64,000 bases of DNA, from contig NZ_JBGKFB010000001.1 in NCBI RefSeq assembly GCF_041333735.1, forward strand, positions 799,001 through 863,000. Reading direction: 5' to 3'. Positions 38,378 to 47,580 of this stretch are shown here, piece after piece. Each line of letters opens with the position of its first letter. Position 1 is the stretch's first letter. The position numbers were made by a program, and so were the translations under genes. The notes below the pieces were generated by a model. It ran no database searches and had not been told where the DNA came from. It saw nothing but the letters and a program-made list of their open reading frames with translations. This stretch comes from Veillonella sp. (GTDB taxonomy: Bacteria > Bacillota > Negativicutes > Veillonellales > Veillonellaceae).

Positions 38378-39361
38378 ATGTCTAAGCCGTTTAAGTCTTT
38401 AGATTCCCTATTACGCTTGATGAGAAAACGAAATATTACAATTGGAAAGGGGAGCGAAGGTAGCAGAGTAAAAAGAATTTTAGCAAGAGATAATTATTAT
38501 GCAGTAATCAATGGATATAAAGATATTTTTTTAGATAATAATGCAACATTAAATAGTGGTGATGACTATTATGTAACTGGGACAACATTCTTTCAAATAT
38601 ATGGATTATATTGTTTTGATCGTAATTTACGAATTATTTTATTAAAAGCTCTATTACAAGCTGAACAAAATATTTGTACTAAAGTATCTTATCGTTTTTC
38701 AGAGATATATACATCTGAATTTAGTCATTTGAATGTCAATAATTTTTCTAAAACAAATTTACCAAAAGCGACAGAATTAGTCTCTAAATTATCTAATGCT
38801 ACACAACGTAATGCGAGACATACGATGTTTTCTCATTATTTAACAACACATCAAGATTTACCATTATGGGTATTGGTAACAAAACTTACATTCGGTGAAA
38901 TTACTAATTTTTATAAATTAATTACACCTAATATACAAGAGAGAATATTAAAAGATATACACAAGGAATATACTGGTGAGTATAAGGTATCTATTACTGA
39001 TCCAACATCTACTTTGATACCTGTTTTTAGTGAGATACTAGATGTTCTTGTGGGTTATAGAAATGTATGTGCGCATGGAGACAGACTTTATAACCATAGA
39101 ATTATAGGTCCAAAGAAAACTATTAAAAAATTAACATATTATTTTGTACAAACTCCAAAAGGGAGTGAATCTTCAGTATATGGGGTGTTAATATCTTTAA
39201 GATTACTATTGCCTAGAATATCGTATAAACGTATTATTGATGAGGTAATTAATGAATTAATACTTTTAAGTGAAATATTACCTGTTATGCAGTTTAATCA
39301 GGTTCTAGCTAAAATGGAGTTAACCCTTCAATGGAAACAAACCTTAGAATTATTGCAATGA
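38378..39361 (+). CDS. Abi_2 family (AbiD/AbiF-like) HEPN protein
   Basis: A 327-residue protein of the Abi_2 family, linked to phage abortive infection. It has the family N-terminus (FKSLDSLLRLMRKRNITIG then RDNYYAVINGYKDIF), FFQIYGLYCFDRNLRIILLKALLQAEQNI, and LPLWVLVTKLTFGEITNFYKL. Its HEPN ribonuclease motif is YRNVCAHGDRLYN, with R228 and H233 as RxxxxH. HEPN proteins cut RNA. AGGAGGG precedes the ATG. The gene is clearly more AT-rich than its neighbours, which suggests horizontal gain. The upstream small RNA probably controls it. Confidence 0.88.
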   Translation: MSKPFKSLDSLLRLMRKRNITIGKGSEGSRVKRILARDNYYAVINGYKDIFLDNNATLNSGDDYYVTGTTFFQIYGLYCFDRNLRIILLKALLQAEQNICTKVSYRFSEIYTSEFSHLNVNNFSKTNLPKATELVSKLSNATQRNARHTMFSHYLTTHQDLPLWVLVTKLTFGEITNFYKLITPNIQERILKDIHKEYTGEYKVSITDPTSTLIPVFSEILDVLVGYRNVCAHGDRLYNHRIIGPKKTIKKLTYYFVQTPKGSESSVYGVLISLRLLLPRISYKRIIDEVINELILLSEILPVMQFNQVLAKMELTLQWKQTLELLQ

Positions 39362-39399
39362 TTATATAGTGTATACATAACACAGTTTCAAGGATTTTA

Positions 39400-39450
39400 A
39401 TAAACCGATAGAGAATTACTTAGTATAGTTATTCTCTATCGGTTTATTTT
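39400..39450 (+). terminator. Long terminator hairpin
   Basis: AAACCGATAGAGAAT pairs with ATTCTCTATCGGTTT, running into TATTTTTTATT, after the Abi_2 gene. Confidence 0.8.
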
Positions 39451-39473
39451 TTATTCGTTAGGAGTGAATGTAT

Positions 39474-40625
39474 ATGGCTCGGAGAATTATGTTGAACGGT
39501 ACGTCCTATTTTGGGCAAGGGGCGATTCAGGAGATTGTGAACGAAATTAAGAATCGCCATTTTAAAAAGGTTCTTGTTACGTCTACACCTGATCTATTTG
39601 AGTTTAAGGTGGCTACAAAGGTAACAGACCTACTTGATGCGGCAGGTATTGCTTACGATGTATATGACAATATTAAGCCAAATCCAACCATTGAAAACGT
39701 AACATCTGGTGTGGCTGCTTGTAAGGCGGCAGGTGCTGAAGCTATCGTTGCTGTAGGTGGTGGCAGTGCTATCGATACAAGTAAGGCTATTGCTACGATT
39801 ATTACAAATCCTGAGTTCGGCGATGTGCGTAGTCTTGAAGGATTGGCACCTACGAAACATCCATGCTTGCCGATTATTGCTGTATCTACCACATCTGGTA
39901 CGGCTGCAGAGGTTACGATTAACTACGTTATTACAGACGTTGAAAAGAATCGTAAATTCGTTTGCGTTGATCCTCATGATATCCCAATCGTAGCCATTGT
40001 AGACCCTGATATGTCCGCATCGATGCCAACTGGTCTTTGCGCATCTACCGGCATGGATGCCCTCGTTCATGCTGTGGAAGGATATATCACCAAAGGTGCA
40101 TGGGAGCTTACTGATATGCTTCATTTGAAAGCCATTGAAATTATTGGTCGTTCTTTGCGTAGCGCCGTAGCTGGTGACTTCGCAGGTCGTGAAGCCATGT
40201 CTCTTGGTCAATATATTGCAGGTATGGGCTTCTCCAACGTAGGCCTCGGCATTGTTCACTCCATGGCACATCCATTGAGTGCTGTGTACGATATCCCTCA
40301 TGGTAAAGCGTGTGCCATGCTGTTAACAGCAGTCTTGAAATTTAACGCCCCAGTCACAGGCGAAAAATATCGTGAAATCGCTCGCGTTATGGGCGTTCCT
40401 GATGTGGATAGCATGGATCAAGAAACATATCGTCAAGCAGCTATTGATGTGATCCAAAAACTAGCTGATGATGTAGGCATTCCTAAATCCCTTAGCGAAG
40501 CGGGCGTAAAACGAGAAGATATTCCATTCCTCGCTGAATCTGCGTTCAACGATGCATGTACACCTGGTAATCCACGGGATGCATCTATGGAAGAAATCAT
40601 TGGTATCTATGAATCCATATTCTAA
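39474..40625 (+). CDS. Iron-containing alcohol dehydrogenase, FucO-like (lactaldehyde reductase)
   Basis: A 383-residue group III alcohol dehydrogenase very close in pattern to E. coli FucO along its length: MARRIMLNGTSYFGQGAI, VAVGGGSAIDTSKAI (NAD-binding), DVRSLEGLAPT, TTSGTAAEVTINYVITD, STGMDALVHAVEGYIT (metal ligands Asp and His), GLGIVHSMAHPLSAVYDIPHG (two more His ligands) and TPGNPRDAS. It would reduce lactaldehyde to 1,2-propanediol or a similar aldehyde with NADH. No fucose or rhamnose genes are adjacent. ATG 39474 has better spacing from AGGAG than ATG 39468. Confidence 0.9.
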   Translation: MARRIMLNGTSYFGQGAIQEIVNEIKNRHFKKVLVTSTPDLFEFKVATKVTDLLDAAGIAYDVYDNIKPNPTIENVTSGVAACKAAGAEAIVAVGGGSAIDTSKAIATIITNPEFGDVRSLEGLAPTKHPCLPIIAVSTTSGTAAEVTINYVITDVEKNRKFVCVDPHDIPIVAIVDPDMSASMPTGLCASTGMDALVHAVEGYITKGAWELTDMLHLKAIEIIGRSLRSAVAGDFAGREAMSLGQYIAGMGFSNVGLGIVHSMAHPLSAVYDIPHGKACAMLLTAVLKFNAPVTGEKYREIARVMGVPDVDSMDQETYRQAAIDVIQKLADDVGIPKSLSEAGVKREDIPFLAESAFNDACTPGNPRDASMEEIIGIYESIF

Positions 40626-41080
40626 GGAATTTTAGGATTTGCTAGCATATAGTGTTTCATGATGTATAGGATTTAATACTATAATGTGGTATCAATATTT
40701 AGACTAGTCTAAATATTTTGCTAGTCTAAATAATCTAATAGTCTAAATGATGCTTAGCTCTAGCCCTAAGAACTTTACATCTTTAGAATCTTTACATATT
40801 TCAGATGCCTCCGAATATGTAAAGAAAATACATTTACACACTTGCTTAACAAAACTAGCCATCTCGTTTTAGAGGTGGCTAGCTTTGTGTTTGAAGAGCT
40901 ATCTATTGTCTTGTTATTTGGATTTTTAATTTTACGTTTAGTGAGATAGCTGTTTGATACGTAATCCTTTCTTGAAAATGGTGGTTTACATAAGTATACT
41001 AAGGATATGAATACATAGTTTGGTTGTATGTATGTTACTAGATAATAAGCCAGATTTGGTCAGTGCTAAGGAGGAATGTT
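40626..41080. other. Intergenic region with perfect palindrome and hairpins
   Basis: Holds a perfect 24-nt palindrome (40694-40717, left half AATATTTAGACT) followed by two more TAGTCTAAAT words. There is also an 11-bp hairpin CTTTACATATT/AATATGTAAAG (about 40790-40824) and a terminator-like CTAGCCATCT/AGGTGGCTAG hairpin (about 40856-40883). No gene is seen. Confidence 0.6.
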
Positions 41081-42631
41081 ATGAAGCTATGGAAATTTAA
41101 TAAGCGAAGTTCTACCTTAGCAGATATGTCCATGAATCGTATGTTGTTGACGGAGCTCATTGCGAAGGGCGCTCTTGTGGGCGTGATTGCAGGCTTTTGT
41201 GGTGCTACATATCGCTATTTGATCCTTGAATCTGAGCATATTCGCTGGCATTTGATGGATGGCATTACCCTAGAATGGGCCATAGGATGGCTTGTGATGA
41301 TGGTCATCTTTGCCTTTATCGTAGATCGATTGCTCGCGTGGGCTCCATTATCTGGTGGTTCTGGTATTCCTCAAATCGAAGGGGAAATGCTAGGCCTCTT
41401 TGATATGAAGCCGTATCGGACGCTAGCTTCCAAGATGATTGGTGGCGTGTTGACTGGTTTTGCCGGCTTCTCTGTAGGTCGTGAAGGTCCAGCCGTACAA
41501 ATTGGTGGCTCTGCCGGCAAGATTGTGTCCTATTGGATGAATTCAGGGCTGCGTGAGCAGCGTATCTTGACCTCTGCTGGGGCAGGGGCAGGCTTAACGG
41601 CTGCATTTAGTGCACCCGTATCGGGGGCTATGTTCGTCTTTGAAGAGGTCCATAAAAGCTTCTATCCGTACCTCGTTGTGCCTACTTTCGTGGCTACCTT
41701 AATTTCTAACTATATTACGGTTAGTATCTTCGGCCTCGAACCGGCCCTTGGATTTTCGGTGACCTCCGGTGTACCTCTTGAGTACTTCCCAGTCCTTCTT
41801 ATGGTTGGCGTTATCATGGGTCTCTGTGGGGTGTTCTTCTGTCGCATGATCTTTGCATTTAAGAAGTTCTTTGAATGGCTTAAATGCTCTCGGTTCTTGA
41901 AATTAGCCCTTACCTTTGTGACTGTGGCCGTTATCGGCTATGACTCGCAACTTCTCTTGGGCGGTGGCAATGATCTTGTGGGGCAGCTAGCCTTTCAATC
42001 TCATGGTGTCTTGCTCTTGGGGGGCATCGTATTAGGTAAGATTTTGCTTACTACCTTCTGCTATGGCAGTGGTGCGCAAGGCGGTATATTCTTGCCTATG
42101 CTCGTTATAGGGGCTTCGGCAGGCGCCTTTTGTGAAAGCTTGCTTTCATCAGTGGGTATCATCGCGCCTGATTTTGTACCGCAATTCGTTATTTGCGCCA
42201 TGGGTGGTATGTTAGCGGCGGCTATGCGGACCCCGATTCTTGCGATTTTGCTCGTTCTTGAAATGACGAATAGTTTCTCCAATATTTACGCCATCGGCAT
42301 TGTTACACTGGTGGCCTACCTTGTGGCAGAACTATTAAAAGAACCACCTATTTACGATTCCTTATTACAAGCTATGAGTGGTCAAAACAATTTAGAATCT
42401 GTACAAACCTTCTTCCAAACGAAGGTACCTGTAGTAGCGAATTATACAGATGTACAATTACAAGACTTGGCCTTGCCAGATGGGACACTTATCGTTAGTA
42501 TTCGTCGCAATGGAACATACATTGTGCCGTTAGGGGATGTAAAACTTGAACCAGGTGACGAACTACAAGTCTCTTGTGAACGAGGACGATTAAAAGCAGC
42601 GAAAGAATTTTTCCAATCGAATCAGATATAG
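41081..42631 (+). CDS. ClC-family chloride/proton exchanger with RCK_C domain
   Basis: A 516-residue ClC protein. Selectivity motifs are intact: GGSGIPQIEGE, GREGPAVQIGGSAG, and GSGAQGGIFLPMLVIGASAG. Both proton-path acids of the exchanger subgroup appear retained: the gating Glu in GREGP, and the Glu in the MFVFEEVHKSF stretch. It is therefore expected to be a Cl-/H+ antiporter rather than a channel. The C-terminal 70 residues (VQLQDLALPDGTLIVSIRRNGTYIVPLGDVKLEPGDELQVSCE) are a TrkA_C/RCK_C ligand-binding domain. AAGGAGG precedes ATG 41081. The TauE permease follows at 41 nt. Confidence 0.92.
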   Translation: MKLWKFNKRSSTLADMSMNRMLLTELIAKGALVGVIAGFCGATYRYLILESEHIRWHLMDGITLEWAIGWLVMMVIFAFIVDRLLAWAPLSGGSGIPQIEGEMLGLFDMKPYRTLASKMIGGVLTGFAGFSVGREGPAVQIGGSAGKIVSYWMNSGLREQRILTSAGAGAGLTAAFSAPVSGAMFVFEEVHKSFYPYLVVPTFVATLISNYITVSIFGLEPALGFSVTSGVPLEYFPVLLMVGVIMGLCGVFFCRMIFAFKKFFEWLKCSRFLKLALTFVTVAVIGYDSQLLLGGGNDLVGQLAFQSHGVLLLGGIVLGKILLTTFCYGSGAQGGIFLPMLVIGASAGAFCESLLSSVGIIAPDFVPQFVICAMGGMLAAAMRTPILAILLVLEMTNSFSNIYAIGIVTLVAYLVAELLKEPPIYDSLLQAMSGQNNLESVQTFFQTKVPVVANYTDVQLQDLALPDGTLIVSIRRNGTYIVPLGDVKLEPGDELQVSCERGRLKAAKEFFQSNQI

Positions 42632-42671
42632 CAAAGAGCTTTTTCCAATCTAAGTAAAGGGAGGCCTTATC

Positions 42672-43466
42672 ATGCTGGATAATATTATAGTATTTTATAT
42701 CTTCTTTACCATAGTTGGCTTTTTAGCCGCTATGCTAGGCACTATCATCGGTGCTGGTGGAGGGCTTGTATTTGTGCCTCTCTTTATGTATTGGTTCCCT
42801 GAGTGGTCTCCATCCATGATTGTAGGGACATCGCTATTTTCTGTTATGTGTAATGCGATTTCTGGATCCATTGCCTATATTAAACAGAAAAAAGTACTCA
42901 TCAGCGCGGCTATTGTATTTAGTTTAGCAACCCTTCCAGGCGCCATTTTAGGGGCTCAAATGTCTGGTTGGTTCTCTGGTAAAGGCTTTATGTTTGCCTT
43001 TGGGTGCTTTATGCTCTGTGCTTCTGGTTTGATTGGGTTTAAGAATTTCCGTAAAGGGGAGCGGAAGGAAGAAAGCCTTACCCTTGATCAGCTAACCTAT
43101 AGCAAGCCTATCGGTATTAGTATTAGCTTCTTTGTAGGCTTTATCTCCAGTATCTTTGGTATCGGCGGTGGCCTCATCCATGTACCTGCCTTGATCTATC
43201 TCATGGGTTTCCCAACCCATATGGCTACGGCTACGAGCCAATCTATCCTTGCTGTATCTACAACGATAGGTGTTATAACACATTTAATCGAAAATCATAT
43301 CGTCTTTAGTATCGCTATCCCTACAAGTATTGGTGCTATCTTTGGTGCTCAAGCAGGGGCGCGCATTGCTAAACGTTTGAAAGCAAAATCTATCCTTGCC
43401 CTCATGAGTGTGGCAGTCTTTGCGTTGGCAGTACGCCTTATTTTGAAATCTGGTATTCTTGGATAA
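42672..43466 (+). CDS. TauE/SafE-family sulfite/anion exporter
   Basis: A 264-residue, eight-helix permease of the TauE/SafE (DUF81) family. The duplicated half-signatures are visible: GTIIGAGGGLVFVPLF near residue 22, and SIFGIGGGLIHVPALIYLMGFPTHMATATSQSILAVSTTIG near 170. Members move sulfite, sulfoacetate or other small anions; which one is unknown. GGGAGG precedes the ATG. Confidence 0.88.
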   Translation: MLDNIIVFYIFFTIVGFLAAMLGTIIGAGGGLVFVPLFMYWFPEWSPSMIVGTSLFSVMCNAISGSIAYIKQKKVLISAAIVFSLATLPGAILGAQMSGWFSGKGFMFAFGCFMLCASGLIGFKNFRKGERKEESLTLDQLTYSKPIGISISFFVGFISSIFGIGGGLIHVPALIYLMGFPTHMATATSQSILAVSTTIGVITHLIENHIVFSIAIPTSIGAIFGAQAGARIAKRLKAKSILALMSVAVFALAVRLILKSGILG

Positions 43467-43959
43467 TATAAGCCCTCTAGTGGTTGCTCGTAAGAGTTAT
43501 CACTAGAGGGCTTTTTATATGTAAAGAAACTATGAATAGGCATATTAGATAGGTAATTAAAAAGGTATGAGTAAAAGTCATAGTTAAATATAAATGAGAA
43601 CGAGAAAACTAAAACAAATAAATTATACCGAATTTATGCATAATTTTTGTAAACTATTTCCTATAGAATTATATGCAGTGTAACTCATGTTTTATGGGAT
43701 GTTTAGCACTCATTTGTTATGGCGTTATGAATATGCTTAGTAAATAAAATAGTTTTAATATAACATATGAAAAGATGAGTATATGATAATGCTATTGAGA
43801 TGCACTTTCAACTAAAGAAATAAAAAAGCTGTGCATATCGAGAATTGTTAGGAGACATATAATTTATGCATAATTATAGTAGTGAGAATGAGAACGGCGT
43901 ATACTAAATATAAGACATTATAAGATATATTCCTTAAGAGAGGATAGGAGGAAATATAA
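43467..43959. other. Intergenic region upstream of D-lactate dehydrogenase
   Basis: Holds a terminator, AAGCCCTCTAGTG with CACTAGAGGGCTT (43470-43514). A 15-nt word AATTTATGCATAATT occurs exactly twice, at 43631-43645 and 43861-43875. GAGAACG-containing sequence follows near each copy. A TATACT at 43901-43906 may be the -10 box. Likely control region of the lactate gene. Confidence 0.55.
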
Positions 43960-46782
43960 GTGAGTACGCTTACTAGAGATTATGAACGTTTTGCCAAGGA
44001 GGCAAAAGAGATTTGCAAAGATCGTGTCTATACTGACCATTTACGTCGTTATGCATATGGTGTTGATGCGTCCTGTTATAGCTATTTACCAAAGGTTGTT
44101 GTAAAGGCTGAGGATGAACGTGAAGTACGACGCCTTATTCGTTTGTGCCAACAATGTGGTACACCATTTACATTCCGTGCGGCTGGTTCTTCTTTGTCTG
44201 GTCAATGCTCCAGTGAAGACGTGCTCATCGTATGTAATGATGGCTTCAAAAAAATGGAAGTTATCGACGATGGCAAGGCTTTAAAATGCGAATGTGGTGT
44301 TATCGGTTCTGATGCCAACGATTTGTTGAAACCATACAACCGCAAAATCGGTCCAGATCCAGCTACGCTTGCAACAGCATTAGTAGGCGGTATTTTGAAC
44401 AATAACTCCTCTGGTATGTGCTGTGGTACGGCTCAAAACTCCTATAAAACAATCCGTTCCATCCGCGTTGTATTACTAGATGGTACTGTTCTTGATACAT
44501 CCGATAAAAAATCCATTGAACAATTCCTTCGTGAAAAACCTCAAATGGTAGAAGAAATCTTGCAATTGCGCAAAGAAATCTTAGCTGACGAAGAATTGAC
44601 TCATTTGATTCATCACAAATACAAAATCAAAAATACTACAGGCTATGGCTTGAACTCCCTTGTTGATTTTGAAGACATCATCGACATCATCAATCACTTG
44701 TTCATCGGTTCTGAAGGTACATTGGGCTTCGTATCTGAAATCGTGTACAACACTGTTGAAGACGTACCTCATAAAGGTTGCGGTCTCATGTTCTTCAAAA
44801 CATTGAACGATGCATCCTTGGCCGTTGTGGCCTTGGCTAATATGGGCCGCGATAAGGTTGTAGCTGCAGAAATGATGGACTATCAATCCTTGAAAGCCGT
44901 TCAAACTCTTGAAAATGTACCAGACTTCGTTCGTGAAGTGCCAGAAGGTACAAGCGCTATCTTGTTCCAAACTGAAAGCTACTCCAAAGAAACTGTAGAT
45001 GAAAATTTAGCTTTCATTAAAGATAAATTGAAAGACATCCCAACAGCTATCCCAAGTCTTTATTCTCAAGATCCTAAGGAATACGATTCTTGGTGGGCTA
45101 TCCGTAAAGGTATCTTGCCTATCGTTGGTGGTCAACGTAGAAAAGGTACTACTGTTATCACAGAAGACGTTTGCTTCCAAATCGAAGACTTCACTAAAGG
45201 CATTGAAATGCTTACCGAATTATTCCACAAATACGATTTCGTTGATGGTGGCGTAATCTTCGGTCATGCTTTGTCTGGTAATGTTCACTTTAACATTACA
45301 CCTGATTTTAGCGACCCTAAAGATACTAAGAACTTCGGCGACTTGGTAAAAGAAATGTCCGAACGCGTATCTGGTTTCGGTGGTTCTTTGAAAGCCGAAC
45401 ATGGTACAGGCCGCATGGTAGCACCATTCGTTGAAATGGAATGGGGCAAAAAAGCGTACGAAATCAACCGTCGCATCAAAGCCATCTTTGACCCTGAACG
45501 CATCTTGAACCCTGATGTTATGATTACTGATGACCCAGATGTGTACAAGAAAAACCTTAAAGCTCAATGCGTTATCGATGATGCTTTCACAATCTGTATG
45601 GAATGTGGTTTCTGTGAAAAACATTGTCCAAGCCGTAACTTAACATTGACTCCACGTCAACGTATCGCATTGTTGCGCGAAACTAAACGCCTTGAAAACG
45701 AAGGTAACTTCACATTGGCATCTGAACTTAGAAAAGGTTACGAATACTTCGGCGTAGATACTTGTGCTGCTTGCTCTATGTGTAAAGGTCTTTGCCCACT
45801 TAGCATCGATACTGCTCAAATCGCATTGTCCATGCGCCGCATCGATCCACCTGCACCAGAATTGGCTAAGAAAATCTACGATAACTTCTCCACAACACTT
45901 CAAATGTGTCGTGCTGGTGTAAGTCTTGAAGGCATTGCAGGATCTATCATTACACAAAAAGCGATTTCTAAGATTACTGAAGGCTTACATGGCGTAACAG
46001 GTGTTACACCATATGTACCTAAAACAACTCCTAAGGCTAATCGCTATAAATTGAAAAACCGCATTAAACCTACTAACTTTGAAAAGGTTGTATACTTCAG
46101 TACTTGTGCGAACCGCGCATTCAAACCAAATCAAGGGTATGACGATGATCGTAGCTTACAACAAGTTGTAGAAAGCCTCTGTAACAAGGCTCATATCGAT
46201 ATTATTTATCCTCAACATATCGAAAACCTCTGCTGTGGCTTGAGCTTTGAAAACTACGATGATGTTCACGAACGTGCTGTTAAGGACTTACACGATGCAT
46301 TGATGAAAGCATCTCAAAATGGTAAATATCCAATCGTGATCGACCATAGTGCATGTTTCAACCATGCGTTCAAACACATGCCAGATTTAGAAATCAATGA
46401 TATTTCTGAATTCTTGTGCAAATACGTAGTACCTCATCTCGACATTGAAAAATGCGATGAACGGGTAATCGTACATAAACAATGTAAGATTAAATCTTTG
46501 GGTAAATCTCAATACATCGAAGACTTGGCTCGTCTATGTACAGACCATGTATTCAACATTAAATCCTTCGCATGCGATGGCTTTGCTGGTCAAAAAGGTT
46601 TCTTCACACCAGAACTTAACAAAGCTGCTACAAAAGACCTTGCTGGTGAAATTGCTGAATACGGCGCAACACTAGGCGTAAGTTCCAGTTCCACATGTGA
46701 AATTGGTCTTGGTGAAAGCGGTGGCATCCCATTCGTAGGCGTTGCATTCCTATTAGACCGTTGCTCTAAAGCAAAAAAATAA
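43960..46782 (+). CDS. D-lactate dehydrogenase, FAD/Fe-S/CCG type
   Basis: A 940-residue flavoprotein. The N-terminal FAD_binding_4 domain has the PFTFRAAGSSLSGQC segment, and the FAD-oxidase C domain holds HVHFN-like GNVHFNITPDF and LKAEHGTGRM. Two [4Fe-4S] motifs, CMECGFCEKHCPSR and CAACSMCKGLCPLS, come next. The C-terminal cysteine-rich region has CCGLSFEN and an STCEIGLGESGG end. This is the long GlcD-GlcF-like fusion seen in anaerobes that oxidise lactate, passing electrons from D-lactate to a quinone or electron-transfer flavoprotein. Lactate is the key carbon source for Veillonella. Start is GTG 43960 with TAGGAGG upstream. Confidence 0.88.
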   Translation: MSTLTRDYERFAKEAKEICKDRVYTDHLRRYAYGVDASCYSYLPKVVVKAEDEREVRRLIRLCQQCGTPFTFRAAGSSLSGQCSSEDVLIVCNDGFKKMEVIDDGKALKCECGVIGSDANDLLKPYNRKIGPDPATLATALVGGILNNNSSGMCCGTAQNSYKTIRSIRVVLLDGTVLDTSDKKSIEQFLREKPQMVEEILQLRKEILADEELTHLIHHKYKIKNTTGYGLNSLVDFEDIIDIINHLFIGSEGTLGFVSEIVYNTVEDVPHKGCGLMFFKTLNDASLAVVALANMGRDKVVAAEMMDYQSLKAVQTLENVPDFVREVPEGTSAILFQTESYSKETVDENLAFIKDKLKDIPTAIPSLYSQDPKEYDSWWAIRKGILPIVGGQRRKGTTVITEDVCFQIEDFTKGIEMLTELFHKYDFVDGGVIFGHALSGNVHFNITPDFSDPKDTKNFGDLVKEMSERVSGFGGSLKAEHGTGRMVAPFVEMEWGKKAYEINRRIKAIFDPERILNPDVMITDDPDVYKKNLKAQCVIDDAFTICMECGFCEKHCPSRNLTLTPRQRIALLRETKRLENEGNFTLASELRKGYEYFGVDTCAACSMCKGLCPLSIDTAQIALSMRRIDPPAPELAKKIYDNFSTTLQMCRAGVSLEGIAGSIITQKAISKITEGLHGVTGVTPYVPKTTPKANRYKLKNRIKPTNFEKVVYFSTCANRAFKPNQGYDDDRSLQQVVESLCNKAHIDIIYPQHIENLCCGLSFENYDDVHERAVKDLHDALMKASQNGKYPIVIDHSACFNHAFKHMPDLEINDISEFLCKYVVPHLDIEKCDERVIVHKQCKIKSLGKSQYIEDLARLCTDHVFNIKSFACDGFAGQKGFFTPELNKAATKDLAGEIAEYGATLGVSSSSTCEIGLGESGGIPFVGVAFLLDRCSKAKK

Positions 46783-46804
46783 GATTTATAACTTTACCTA
46801 CCAT

Positions 46805-46842
46805 ATAACGAAAAAGGACGAGTTGCGGCTCGTCCTTTTTTG
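46805..46842 (+). terminator. Terminator of the lactate dehydrogenase gene
   Basis: AAAAAGGACGAG and CTCGTCCTTTTT arms around TTGCGG. Confidence 0.85.
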
Positions 46843-46972
46843 TATATAGTTTTGGTATAATTGTAATGGTATTAAATAAATTATCAGTTACTACTACATA
46901 TTGTCATCATATTAAATAATGAATATATACGACATAATGTGGTTGTATATATAGATAATATAGAGGTATTGT

Positions 46973-47578
46973 ATGAAATATATTCTATTATGTATTTGTT
47001 TGCTTAGCCTATTAGGTTGTGGCACAGACACTAAGACCCAGCAAGACACTAAACCTACAACAGTTAACGAACAAGCTAAGACAGATCAAGGTCAAGATGC
47101 TCATGTAATGGCAGCTAAGCAGGCTCTATCCTCTGGTGATTATGCTAAAACCATCGAGGAAGCATCAGCTTCTATTAAGGATAATCCTAATAATGCAGAG
47201 GCGTACTCCATCCGTGGCTTCGCTACGGCGTTAAATGGTGATACCGCTAAAGGTTTAGTAGATACTAAAAAATCATATGATTTAGATCCTAATAACGTAG
47301 CTAATTATTACAACATGGCTATGGTGTACAAATTACAAGGCCAATTAAATGAGTCTAAACAATGGTTTGAAAAGGTATTAGAAAAGGACCCTAGTAACAC
47401 TTGGTCTGTGTATGGCATTGCTACCATTTATGCAGACCAAGGGGATGATACTAAGGCCCTTGATTGGCTTGAAAAAGCAATTAAAATTGATCCATCTGTG
47501 AAAACCGTGGCCGCTGAACAAGACCATTTTGAACGCTTTCACAATAATGCGCGCTTTAAAACATTAGTAGGATTATAG
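46973..47578 (+). CDS. TPR-repeat lipoprotein
   Basis: A 201-residue lipoprotein: signal MKYILLCICLLSLLGC with lipobox LLGC. After a Thr/Gln-rich linker come three to four tetratricopeptide repeats: ALSSGDYAKTIEEASASI, AYSIRGFATALNGD, NYYNMAMVYKLQGQLNESKQWFEKVLEKDPSN and YGIATIYADQGDDTKALDWLEKAI. It probably scaffolds proteins at the outer or inner membrane surface. The next gene begins 2 nt after its stop, so they share a transcript. Confidence 0.85.
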   Translation: MKYILLCICLLSLLGCGTDTKTQQDTKPTTVNEQAKTDQGQDAHVMAAKQALSSGDYAKTIEEASASIKDNPNNAEAYSIRGFATALNGDTAKGLVDTKKSYDLDPNNVANYYNMAMVYKLQGQLNESKQWFEKVLEKDPSNTWSVYGIATIYADQGDDTKALDWLEKAIKIDPSVKTVAAEQDHFERFHNNARFKTLVGL

Positions 47579-47580
47579 GC

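Noticed and set aside
39630..40301. 223-residue minus-strand frame opposite the FucO-like gene
   Set aside because: It is a shadow of a strongly conserved dehydrogenase, has no ribosome binding site and an implausible Asn/Cys/Thr-rich composition.
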